Source of the DNA: Desulfomonile tiedjei | GTDB lineage: Bacteria; Desulfobacterota; Desulfomonilia; Desulfomonilales; Desulfomonilaceae | Length of the DNA stretch: 6,714 nucleotides | Assembly: GCA_020718965.1 (NCBI GenBank) | Contig: DYRE01000122.1 | Location: forward strand, 1 to 6,714 | Reading direction: 5' to 3' | Shown here: piece after piece, positions 1 to 5,810 of the stretch | How positions within the stretch are numbered: position 1 is the stretch's first letter | How the letters are laid out: every line of letters starts with the position of its first letter | Translations under genes and position numbers: made by a program | The notes under the pieces: generated by a model | Told to the model about the DNA's origin: nothing | The model's input: the letters and a program-made list of their open reading frames with translations, nothing else | Database searches by the model: none

Positions 1-1902
1 ACCCTTCTCGGGGCGGATGTATCGTTTTCGAGTTTCAACGCCCTTAAATCAACAGGCTTTAACCCCAGAGTGCAGCGTGACCTCCAGTCTCTGGTAGTTC
101 CACTACTGCTGAGAGGCGTTGTTCTGAGTAGGGAACTGCTGTTGAGAGACGGCAAACAGGGAATACTGATTAGGGCAAAATCAAAAGAAAAGCTAGAGTC
201 TTTAAAGGATATCGCCGCCCTTTACGATCTACGGGAGGCTGTGGCCAAGATAAATGACGAAGAAAAAGACCCCCTCGAAGACACGGAACTTTCAGAGGCG
301 ATAAGAAAGATTGCTACGGACCTCATAAACGTGAATTTGACATATAATCGGGAGAAGACGTCATCTTTGCGCCAGGAAGCGCTTGCTTCAGTCAAGCCGG
401 TCTATTTTCAGGTTGCAAAGGGAGAGCCTATAGTTCGTGAAGGAGAGCCGGTAAATGAGGCTCATTTGAAGAAGCTGGCCGGACTGAACAGGGCTAATCC
501 TGTTTACAGCCGTTATGGGATCGTGGCTGGCATAGGGCTGCTTCTGATACTCCTGGTTCGGTTCTGTTTTTATTTTTCGGAAAACTACCTGGAAAGAAAC
601 AAACAGTCTTCCGAGGATCTTGTCCTGTTCAGTGTGCTTATTATCGGGACAATTATCATGATGAAGATTTTTTCTCACATTTCAAATTCAATATCAGTGT
701 CTTTCAACAACGTTAATCCTCAATCGGCCTTTTTTGCGGCGCCGGTAGCTGTTTCAGCAATGCTCGCCTCATTGATGGTCGATCCCAGGCTTGCTTTTCT
801 ATTTTCAGTCCTGACATCGTTAGTGGCTACCCTGGCAGTGGAAGGCGATGTTTATCTGTTTGTGTTCTTTTTCATTTCATGCGTCGTAGGACTGCACGGT
901 GTCAGCAAGGTTTCTGACCGAACCGCCATACTCAGGGCAGGTCTTGTTGTAGGGCTGGTTAACATGCTTTCCGTTTTGAGCGTCAAGATGGCGCTTTTTC
1001 AGTTACAAAAACCCGAGGACATCTACGAGATAGGTCTGGGATTTCTCGGAGGAGTTATTTGTGGACCAATAACTTTTGGACTCACCCCGTTACTCGAAAG
1101 GCTCGGGTTCACAACCAACATCAGACTTCTTGAAATAGCCAACCTTAATCATCCATTACTTAAACGGATGGCAATTGAAGCGCCTGGGACCTATCACCAT
1201 TCAATGCTCGTTGGCAATCTGGCGGAAAACGCGGCGGAGGCCATTGGCGCCAATCCTCTGCTCGCCAAAGCTGGAGCGCTCTATCATGACATTGGAAAGA
1301 TCGCGAAGACATCAAAACCAACTTATTTCATTGAAAATCAAATGCGCGGCATAAATCCGCATGACCGATTAGAGCCAAGCATGAGCGCGCTCATACTGGT
1401 CTCTCATGTCAAGAATGGGGTTGAGAAAGCCAAGGAATACCAATTGGGGGCTCCCATAATAGACATCATACAACAACACCATGGAACTAGCCTCATAAAG
1501 TTTTTCTACAACAAGGCGCTCGAAAAAGCTGACAAGACTCATCTTCCCGTCGCTGAAGAAAAATACAGATACCCTGGGCCATTACCCGATAGTAAAGAAG
1601 CAGCGTTGGTTATGTTGGCCGACGTTGCTGAAGCCGCATGTAGAACACTGGCCGATCCTAGCCCAGCCACAATTCACAAGAAAGTCCAAGGCTTGATCAT
1701 GGCTCTTTTTACAGAGGGGCAACTCGATCAATCAACCCTAACATTGAAAGACATTCATGCAATTACAAAATCCTACGTTAGGACCCTTCAGGGGGTTCTG
1801 CACTCCAGAATAGACTACCCTGACGATTCAGGGTCTCAGGACAGGAATGATGGAAATCGTCTTAGATTGGCGTCAGATAGAGCCGCAGGTGGACCTGAAT
1901 AA
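1..1902 (+). CDS. pgpH: 7TM-HD membrane phosphodiesterase, PgpH-like (c-di-AMP hydrolase family), 5' end missing
   Basis: Partial: the frame is open to base 1, so the GTG at 70 is an internal codon and not the start. Characterised members hydrolyse c-di-AMP to pApA; this activity is inferred here from the family. Numbering from codon 70, residues about 1-145 are the end of the extracellular 7TMR-HDED domain. A first visible membrane helix lies at about 149-169, followed by further helices to about 340 (near 184-200, 220-236, 241-258, 261-275, 288-310 and 320-340). The cytoplasmic HD domain then starts at about 355. Its motifs are HHS at 376-378, HDIG at 406-409, the HH pair at 470-471 and D518, which form a complete set of metal ligands. 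The first membrane helix and the domain's N-terminus must lie upstream. The last 56 bp overlap ybeY, which implies translational coupling. The phoH-pgpH-ybeY order is common in bacteria, so phoH may lie just upstream. Confidence 0.93.
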   Translation, partial: TLLGADVSFSSFNALKSTGFNPRVQRDLQSLVVPLLLRGVVLSRELLLRDGKQGILIRAKSKEKLESLKDIAALYDLREAVAKINDEEKDPLEDTELSEAIRKIATDLINVNLTYNREKTSSLRQEALASVKPVYFQVAKGEPIVREGEPVNEAHLKKLAGLNRANPVYSRYGIVAGIGLLLILLVRFCFYFSENYLERNKQSSEDLVLFSVLIIGTIIMMKIFSHISNSISVSFNNVNPQSAFFAAPVAVSAMLASLMVDPRLAFLFSVLTSLVATLAVEGDVYLFVFFFISCVVGLHGVSKVSDRTAILRAGLVVGLVNMLSVLSVKMALFQLQKPEDIYEIGLGFLGGVICGPITFGLTPLLERLGFTTNIRLLEIANLNHPLLKRMAIEAPGTYHHSMLVGNLAENAAEAIGANPLLAKAGALYHDIGKIAKTSKPTYFIENQMRGINPHDRLEPSMSALILVSHVKNGVEKAKEYQLGAPIIDIIQQHHGTSLIKFFYNKALEKADKTHLPVAEEKYRYPGPLPDSKEAALVMLADVAEAACRTLADPSPATIHKKVQGLIMALFTEGQLDQSTLTLKDIHAITKSYVRTLQGVLHSRIDYPDDSGSQDRNDGNRLRLASDRAAGGPE

Positions 1903-2296
1903 ATGCCGGCAGAGGGCGGAACAAGTTTTGTTGGAATTAGGCTGCGATGATGAGTCAGTTCTTTCCATTATCGTAGTAGACGCCAAGTTCATGGCCGAAA
2001 TGAACTTCAAGTATCGAGGGAAAGAGGGACCCACGAATGTGTTATCGTTCGCCCAGAGGGAAGCGGGGATTTCGTCCGGAAACCCAAACCTACTTGGCGA
2101 TGTGGTGATTTGTTGGGATAGGGTGGTTTCCGATGCGGACTCTCTTGGATATACGATTGAAGAAATGTTCACTTATCTGTTGATCCACGGGATACTTCAC
2201 ATAGAAGGTTTTGATCATGATTCTTCAAAACGCACGGAAGAAATGGAATCCAGAGTGGACAGCATATTTCATGATTTATTCCCGGACAACTCATGA
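1847..2296 (+). CDS. ybeY: Endoribonuclease / rRNA maturation factor YbeY
   Basis: YbeY is a single-domain zinc-dependent protein of the UPF0054 family, linked to 16S rRNA 3'-end maturation and late ribosome quality control in the cytoplasm. The family signature H-G-x-L-H-x-x-G-x-D-H is intact at residues 114-124, giving the zinc ligands H114, H118 and H124. The preceding conserved block YRGKEGPTNVLSF is at 56-68, with Asn where many homologues have Asp at position 64, and LLGDVVI is at 82-88. Its 149 residues are normal for the family. The start is one of two consecutive ATGs at 1847 and 1850; an AGGA at 1838-1841 favours the first (5-nt spacing) but also fits the second (8 nt). It begins inside the 3' end of the 7TM-HD gene, so it is probably read from the same transcript. 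Confidence 0.95.
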   Translation: MMEIVLDWRQIEPQVDLNKCRQRAEQVLLELGCDDESVLSIIVVDAKFMAEMNFKYRGKEGPTNVLSFAQREAGISSGNPNLLGDVVICWDRVVSDADSLGYTIEEMFTYLLIHGILHIEGFDHDSSKRTEEMESRVDSIFHDLFPDNS

Positions 2297-2305
2297 GGCG
2301 TTGAA

Positions 2306-2533
2306 ATGAGAAAACCCAAAGAAAAACAGGTTGCTCTTCGTGGCGATCAATTGCTTTGTAGTGGCGACATAGTCCATGTAATGGACGAAGGGAGTCCAAC
2401 CAGGTGTAGAGTGTTGTCCTGTCTTGCTACCGAAAGCGGATCATGCTTGGCAAGTCTCGAAATACTGGAAGGACCCAAAAAAGGAATCAGGCTGGACACA
2501 TCTCTAGTGGCCGGTCTCAAAAAGCAGGAATAG
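2306..2533 (+). CDS. Small cysteine-containing hypothetical protein (75 aa)
   Basis: I do not recognise this family. It starts with ATG 9 bp after the ybeY stop, with GAGG at 2295-2298 as a ribosome binding site 7 nt upstream that overlaps the ybeY stop codon. This spacing makes it very likely a real third gene of the operon. The N-terminus is basic (R2, K3, K5, K7). The rest looks like a small beta-rich domain: GDIVHVMDEG at 20-29 and LEGPKKGIRL at 54-63 resemble the turns of SH3/KOW-like barrels, which is an impression of shape and not a homology claim. Four cysteines occur in 75 residues (C18, C34, C39, C47). There is no signal peptide or membrane segment. A role in RNA or ribosome biology would suit the context but is only guilt by association. 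Confidence 0.72.
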   Translation: MRKPKEKQVALRGDQLLCSGDIVHVMDEGSPTRCRVLSCLATESGSCLASLEILEGPKKGIRLDTSLVAGLKKQE

Positions 2534-2594
2534 CTTATACCTGGTAAATCCCAACAAAAAACAGTACGATGTAAGCGTGAAAGAAGACTGTTTC

Positions 2595-2622
2595 AACAGT
2601 GGAAAGTATGTTCCAGTCTGTT
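2595..2622 (+). terminator. Imperfect hairpin after the ybeY operon
   Basis: AACAGTGGAA (2595-2604) pairs with TTCCA (2611-2615) and CTGTT (2618-2622) across a 2-nt GT bulge, with a 6-nt loop. This gives a 10-bp stem about 60 nt past the stop of the 75-codon gene. No run of T follows, so intrinsic termination is uncertain and the structure could instead protect the mRNA 3' end. Confidence 0.3.
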
Positions 2623-2642
2623 CACGAGCAAGTTATTTTGAA

Positions 2643-2678
2643 CGAATGATCATCGCTAAAAAATAGGATGATCATTCG
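2643..2678. terminator. Perfect 12-bp inverted repeat between convergent genes, possible bidirectional terminator
   Basis: CGAATGATCATC (2643-2654) and its exact reverse complement (2667-2678) flank a 12-nt spacer. Inside the spacer CTA and TAG can add 3 more base pairs past a single bulged G, leaving a loop of five A. It sits between the 3' ends of the plus-strand ybeY operon and the minus-strand ferritin-like gene, where a shared terminator would be expected. Neither side carries a clear T tract, so an operator or mRNA-end stabiliser remains possible. Confidence 0.45.
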
Positions 2679-2736
2679 GAGTGGAATATATGACGCATTT
2701 GGTGGAAGAGTCTGGGGTTCTTTGATCCGATCACTT

Positions 2737-3249
2737 TCAGGCGATACCTGCGATTCCCGCATCTGAAAGATTTTTAGCCGCTGTTGTGAGCATTTTCACA
2801 TGTTCCATCTCAGCTTTAATGAGTTGATCAATTTCCGATTTGCCCTCGGGATCCGGTAGGAGTTCTTTCATTCCCAAGAAAAAACTAACTGAATCTTTTT
2901 CAAACTGTATAGCCATATTAAGGACTTCCTGAGATGTTGTGATTTTGGACAATCTAGAATCTGCAGCTTCTACAGTGAAAATGTGGGTATCCGCTGTAGC
3001 CTGGAGGTAGCTTTCCGCCAACCCTTCCGGGTCCCAAACCCCTGCGGATAAAGCCGATTCAGGAAGAGATCCTCTCAATTTTTTAAACGACACAATATGA
3101 CCAGCCTCCATTTGGGCCAGATCTTCAAACAGTTTCTTGGTTTCCGGATCACCAGATTTTGCAGCGGCTCCCGCATAAAAGGCGTGACCATTTTCTTCAA
3201 TTCGGACCGCCATCGTGAAAACATCTTCCGCTGTTCCAAAAACAAACAT
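2737..3249 (-). CDS. Rubrerythrin-like ferritin-family diiron protein (no rubredoxin domain)
   Basis: This is a 170-residue four-helix-bundle protein of the ferritin-like/rubrerythrin superfamily. Likely carboxylate and histidine ligands are E18/E19 in helix 1, E48 and H51 (ExxH) in helix 2, E117 in helix 3, and E147 and H150 (ExxH) in helix 4, giving two matching half-sites. Family members reduce peroxide or handle iron in the cytoplasm of anaerobes; which applies here cannot be told. The C-terminal rubredoxin Cys4 domain of classical rubrerythrin is absent, so any electron donor must be a separate protein. I chose the ATG at 3249 over one 15 codons upstream because GGAGG lies 5 nt before it on the minus strand (3255-3259) and the extra 15 residues look non-conserved. 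It lies 125 bp downstream of the 321-residue gene on the same strand, so cotranscription is possible. Confidence 0.88.
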   Translation of the reverse strand: MFVFGTAEDVFTMAVRIEENGHAFYAGAAAKSGDPETKKLFEDLAQMEAGHIVSFKKLRGSLPESALSAGVWDPEGLAESYLQATADTHIFTVEAADSRLSKITTSQEVLNMAIQFEKDSVSFFLGMKELLPDPEGKSEIDQLIKAEMEHVKMLTTAAKNLSDAGIAGIA

Positions 3250-3374
3250 ATGAACCTCCGATTTGCTACTTCGTGGAAAATCGAAACCTAACAAACAATC
3301 TTAACATTATTTAAATTTTCACAGGACCAAAAGCAAGGGATAGCTTTCGGCGAAAGTCATTCACAGTCAAATTT
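3250..3374 (-). promoter_or_regulatory. 125-bp gap upstream of the ferritin-like gene; weak promoter candidate only
   Basis: On the minus strand a TTGCTT followed 16 nt later by TTAAAT (bases of roughly 3308-3335) is a poor sigma-70-like match (3/6 and 4/6). A short hairpin, CTTTC-GGC-GAAAG (3344-3356), lies between it and the end of the upstream gene. Neither is strong. The gene may be read through from the 321-residue gene, from a weak promoter here, or under a regulator I cannot identify. Confidence 0.2.
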
Positions 3375-4340
3375 CTAAATTGTCTTATATACATTCAAGC
3401 CAATTTTTTCAGATCTTCCATAAACCAACTGGTTTCCTCCTGTGGATCCAATGATAATCGTTTTGCCGGATTTTGACGGCCCCAACTCCTGCAAAAGATC
3501 AACTCTGATGGTAAGCTTTTCTTCTGTCAATTCCATTTCCATGTTCTTGAAAGAATTCTTGTTTCCCGATTTTTTAACGGCTTTGACATCCTTGTAGACA
3601 TTGAGGCCAATTTTCTCCGAGCGACCAGGCAATGTCTTGTTTCCCTCTGTAGAGGCTACGATAACCGTTTTACCGGATTTTGACGGCCCGAATTCTTTAG
3701 AGAGGTCAACTTTTATAATCAGGATATCTTCCTGAACTTCAAACTCGACGTTTTTCATCTTTTGAGTCCCTTTTACAGGAACCCTCTTTTGAAGATTTTT
3801 TTTCAGTTCATCGTCGTAAACTTCTTTTCGGGAAAGCTGAACGGATTTGTTCAATGGCCAGTTCAGGAAGGCAAAATGATCATCTGTAAGTAGAGCAGCG
3901 GCTTGAGGGCTCAATCGTATAGCTTCTTTCAGTTCTTGATTCGACAGATTATCTGAAAATTTTGCAGATTCCTGGAGCAATTCTCGAATCCTCAAGAGCC
4001 CTGTATCATCCTTTGTGATATTTTTACTGAACAAAACATGCAAAAATAGTCTCGCCTGACAGAAGTCCTGAAACGCTTTTCCAAAAAGATTGACAAGATC
4101 TACAGCTTCCTTGGCCACTAAAGTTTCAATCAGTCCTGAATTGGATTCAGTTACAAACGCCTTCCATTTTTCCGGAGTTGGAGATCCTTGCTCACGATAA
4201 TATTCTCGAAAGTCTTCAGAACTCAGCCAGTACTCAAAACCATTTTCCGCCTTGACCTTAAAAGGCGATTTGTCTTCGCTCATCAGCTCCACGACCAGTC
4301 CGGGAGTCGAGCCGAGAAACTGTTGATATTTCTTTGACAT
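3375..4340 (-). CDS. Hypothetical protein with two C-terminal 55-residue tandem repeats
   Basis: I cannot name this 321-residue protein. The start is well supported: AGGAG (4346-4350) lies 5 nt before the ATG. It has three parts. Residues about 10-65 form a small mixed domain rich in aromatic residues (FEYW, EYY, EKWKAF). Residues about 70-185 are predicted mostly helical, with Leu/Phe-rich stretches and one cysteine (C94). Residues 196-250 and 265-319 are two gap-free copies of one 55-residue unit, 36 of 55 identical, with a period of 69 residues. Each copy carries VDL, the octamer GPSKSGKT (218-225 and 287-294), a beta-like hydrophobic run followed by ST-x-G-N, and the identical ending GRSEKIGLNVYK. 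No signal peptide or convincing membrane helix is seen, so it is probably cytoplasmic. The octamer fits the Walker A pattern, but no Walker B or G-protein motifs accompany it. Its downstream neighbour is the ferritin-like gene. Confidence 0.85.
   Translation of the reverse strand: MSKKYQQFLGSTPGLVVELMSEDKSPFKVKAENGFEYWLSSEDFREYYREQGSPTPEKWKAFVTESNSGLIETLVAKEAVDLVNLFGKAFQDFCQARLFLHVLFSKNITKDDTGLLRIRELLQESAKFSDNLSNQELKEAIRLSPQAAALLTDDHFAFLNWPLNKSVQLSRKEVYDDELKKNLQKRVPVKGTQKMKNVEFEVQEDILIIKVDLSKEFGPSKSGKTVIVASTEGNKTLPGRSEKIGLNVYKDVKAVKKSGNKNSFKNMEMELTEEKLTIRVDLLQELGPSKSGKTIIIGSTGGNQLVYGRSEKIGLNVYKTI
3384..3548 (-). repeat. Tandem repeat unit, copy 2 (C-terminal)
   Basis: This codes residues 265-319 of the 321-residue protein. 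It shares 36 of 55 residues with copy 1. At the DNA level the 17-mer CCGGATTTTGACGGCCC occurs here at 3466-3482 and again exactly 207 bp away in copy 1. The longest fully conserved protein stretch is the 12-residue C-terminal tail, beginning at GRSEK. Confidence 0.9.
3591..3755 (-). repeat. Tandem repeat unit, copy 1
   Basis: This codes residues 196-250 of the 321-residue protein, with the shared 17-mer at 3673-3689. A 14-residue Lys/Asn/Ser-rich linker separates it from copy 2. It looks like an intragenic duplication, because synonymous and conservative changes have accumulated while the glycines, the GPSKSGKT octamer and the C-terminal tail stayed fixed. Confidence 0.9.
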
Positions 4341-4415
4341 GCGTTCTCCTAACAGCGCTAGTAAGGTTTTCCTTATACATCACAGTGGTCCTAAGGTCTA
4401 GCCGGAACTGACCTG

Positions 4416-4505
4416 ATGAGTAACCAGTTGGTGTCGTGGATTGGTAAGGTTTCAGTTTTTCTTTTGAGCTTATTGAGACAAATTTTTATACCGATTCCCA
4501 TTTAA
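4416..4505 (+). CDS. Possible 29-codon hydrophobic microprotein
   Basis: ATG at 4416 opens 29 codons to a TAA at 4503. The peptide begins MSNQLVSWIGK and continues with a Val/Phe/Leu/Ile-rich run containing a single Arg, ending IPIPI. It would be long enough to span a membrane once and resembles small type I toxin-like or regulatory membrane peptides in composition only. Support is weak: no good Shine-Dalgarno sequence is present (GGA lies about 10 nt upstream) and no clear plus-strand promoter is seen. It lies antisense to the predicted leader and promoter of the 321-residue gene. A chance ORF is the likelier explanation. Confidence 0.12.
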   Translation: MSNQLVSWIGKVSVFLLSLLRQIFIPIPI

Positions 4506-4513
4506 AGCGGCAA
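4485..4513 (-). promoter_or_regulatory. Sigma-70-like promoter for the 321-residue gene
   Basis: Reading the minus strand, TTGCCG (4513-4508) is separated by exactly 17 nt from TATAAA (4490-4485), matching 4/6 and 5/6 of the consensus. Transcription would start near 4478, leaving a leader of about 140 nt. Near its end the leader contains a short TAAGG/CCTTA hairpin (4362-4375). Confidence 0.45.
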
Positions 4514-4547
4514 CCGCGCGCATGATCCTAAAGCAACACTACTCTGT

Positions 4548-4576
4548 ATAATATTACAACGTGGCGGAATAATATT
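4548..4576. promoter_or_regulatory. Two ATAATATT elements 21 bp apart
   Basis: ATAATATT occurs at 4548-4555 and 4569-4576, so the copies are offset by 21 bp, close to two helical turns, and would face the same side of the DNA. Each contains the palindrome AATATT, and the second lies within GAATAATATTC. A TATAAT (4547-4552) overlaps the first copy but has no recognisable -35 partner. They sit in the divergent spacer and could form an operator, or they may simply be AT-rich promoter DNA. Confidence 0.22.
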
Positions 4577-4675
4577 CATTTCTAGTGACAGCGCGACTGT
4601 GTCGGAGATCAATTCGAGTATTTTCATCAGGTCAATCTCGTCCGCTCATGCTCTTTTCTTGATCTGCGATTCTTG

Positions 4676-4704
4676 TTGACAATCCTGATAGAGCTATTTA
4701 CCAA
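4676..4704 (+). promoter_or_regulatory. Candidate sigma-70-like promoter for meaB-rdgB
   Basis: A perfect TTGACA (4676-4681) is followed after 17 nt by TACCAA (4699-4704), a -10 box matching only 3 of 6 consensus bases. The start site would be near 4711, about 60 nt before meaB. The strong -35 with a weak -10 suggests either an activated promoter or a coincidental -35. Confidence 0.35.
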
Positions 4705-4773
4705 TGATAAGATTCATAATTCTCAAACTGGTCCGTAACGTCTTTTAGAATCCGTCAGAAGGAGCGTGAAGAT

Positions 4774-5751
4774 TTGGGAAACAACAACGTCCTAGCGCAG
4801 AAGGTTCTCACAGGAGATGTTAGGGCCGCAGCTAAACTCATTCGAAGAATCGACGACGGGGACAGGGAAATATTACCGACCCTTGCCCAGCTCTACAGTC
4901 ATACGGGAAACGCCTATATAATAGGTTTTACTGGGTCTCCCGGTGTTGGCAAGTCGACTTTGGTGGATCGAATCGTAACCAAATTTCGTGAGGATGCAAA
5001 AACTGTTGGGGTTCTTGCAATCGATCCTACGAGCCCTTTCTCAGGAGGAGCCATTCTTGGAGACAGGATAAGAATGCAGAGACATTTTCTCGATGAAGGC
5101 GTCTTCATAAGATCTATGGCCACACGGGGAAATTTCGGAGGGCTAACGAGGTCTACGGCCGATGCTATAGTTGTTTTGGACGCCATGGGCAAGGATGTCA
5201 TCATCGTTGAAACCGTAGGAGTCGGTCAGGACGAAGTCGACATAGTTAATAGCGCCCACACTACCATTGTCGTGACAGTTCCAGGAATGGGGGATGACAT
5301 ACAGGCCATCAAGGCCGGGTTAATGGAAATAGGGGATTTATTTGTAGTTAACAAGGCCGATCGGGAAGGGGCCGGCAAAACAGTCCGAGACATCCTCTTT
5401 ATGCTTCAAATGAATGATGAACGAAAACGACTCGAGGGTTGGGAAGCTGCGGTTGTGGAATGTGTCGCAACTGAGAAAATTGGCGTGGACAAAGTTTATT
5501 CCGCAATTCTGGACCACAAGATGTATTTGGGTGATCGCGGAAAGCTCCGGCTGGAAAAAATTGAAAGAAGTCGCGTACTAACTCAGTTTATGGATCTTTT
5601 CAAAGAGGGGCTACTCGAGAGGGGTTTGAAAAAAATCGGAGGACAAGAAACCTTGGATAAAGTTGTTTCTGACATAATGTCCCGAGATAATGACCCATAT
5701 CGCGCCAGTTCGGAATTCCTCGACGCAGTTATTAGCTCCGGTTCCCGCTAA
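4774..5751 (+). CDS. meaB: MeaB/ArgK-family P-loop GTPase, methylmalonyl-CoA mutase chaperone
   Basis: MeaB-type G3E GTPases gate adenosylcobalamin loading and protect methylmalonyl-CoA mutase (or a related acyl-CoA mutase) in the cytoplasm. Walker A, GSPGVGKS, is at 54-61. The family blocks IDPTSPFSGGAILGDRIRM (83-101) and RSMATRGNFGGLTRSTADA (113-131) are intact. Switch II is ETVGVGQDEVD (146-156), the MGDDIQAIKAG segment is at 172-182, and the guanine-specificity motif NKAD is at 193-196. The C-terminal helical dimerisation region follows, and 325 residues is normal. The start is TTG: AAGGAG (4759-4764) lies 9 nt before it and no ATG fits the spacing. No mutase or epimerase gene lies beside it in this window, so its partner is either further away or elsewhere in the genome. 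The older name ArgK (arginine transport kinase) is misleading. Confidence 0.95.
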   Translation: MGNNNVLAQKVLTGDVRAAAKLIRRIDDGDREILPTLAQLYSHTGNAYIIGFTGSPGVGKSTLVDRIVTKFREDAKTVGVLAIDPTSPFSGGAILGDRIRMQRHFLDEGVFIRSMATRGNFGGLTRSTADAIVVLDAMGKDVIIVETVGVGQDEVDIVNSAHTTIVVTVPGMGDDIQAIKAGLMEIGDLFVVNKADREGAGKTVRDILFMLQMNDERKRLEGWEAAVVECVATEKIGVDKVYSAILDHKMYLGDRGKLRLEKIERSRVLTQFMDLFKEGLLERGLKKIGGQETLDKVVSDIMSRDNDPYRASSEFLDAVISSGSR

Positions 5752-5810
5752 GGCCGCCATGATAAGAACATCCATATATGTCTAATTAAATGGGGAAAGA
5801 TCAATAACAC

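Larger units (their letters stand above)
4341..4773. other. 433-bp divergent intergenic region
   Basis: The spacer separates the minus-strand 321-residue gene from plus-strand meaB. It holds the two promoter candidates, the paired ATAATATT elements and the doubtful 29-codon ORF listed separately. I looked for a cobalamin riboswitch B12 box, which would suit meaB, and saw none. No tRNA-like or terminator-like structure stands out. Confidence 0.6.

Noticed and set aside
2670..2768. 32-codon plus-strand ORF (MIIRSGIYDAF...) overlapping the ferritin-like gene's 3' end
   Set aside because: It has no ribosome binding site, its start lies inside the inverted repeat, and it runs antisense to a well-supported gene.
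3250..3294. 15-residue N-terminal extension of the ferritin-like protein
   Set aside because: A strong GGAGG lies within this stretch, 5 nt before the internal ATG at 3249, and the family's first helix begins after that ATG.
4334..4364. Plus-strand TTGACA at the start of the 321-residue gene as a promoter for the 29-codon ORF
   Set aside because: The best -10 (TAGTAA) matches 3 of 6 bases at a 19-nt spacing, which is too poor to annotate.
4411..4460. CTGATGAG core reminiscent of a hammerhead ribozyme
   Set aside because: The following stem is only 3 bp and the required GAAA core does not follow it; no cleavage-site arm is evident.
4381..4773. Possible cobalamin riboswitch before meaB
   Set aside because: AGCCGGAACTG looked suggestive, but no B12 box or surrounding conserved stem pattern is present.
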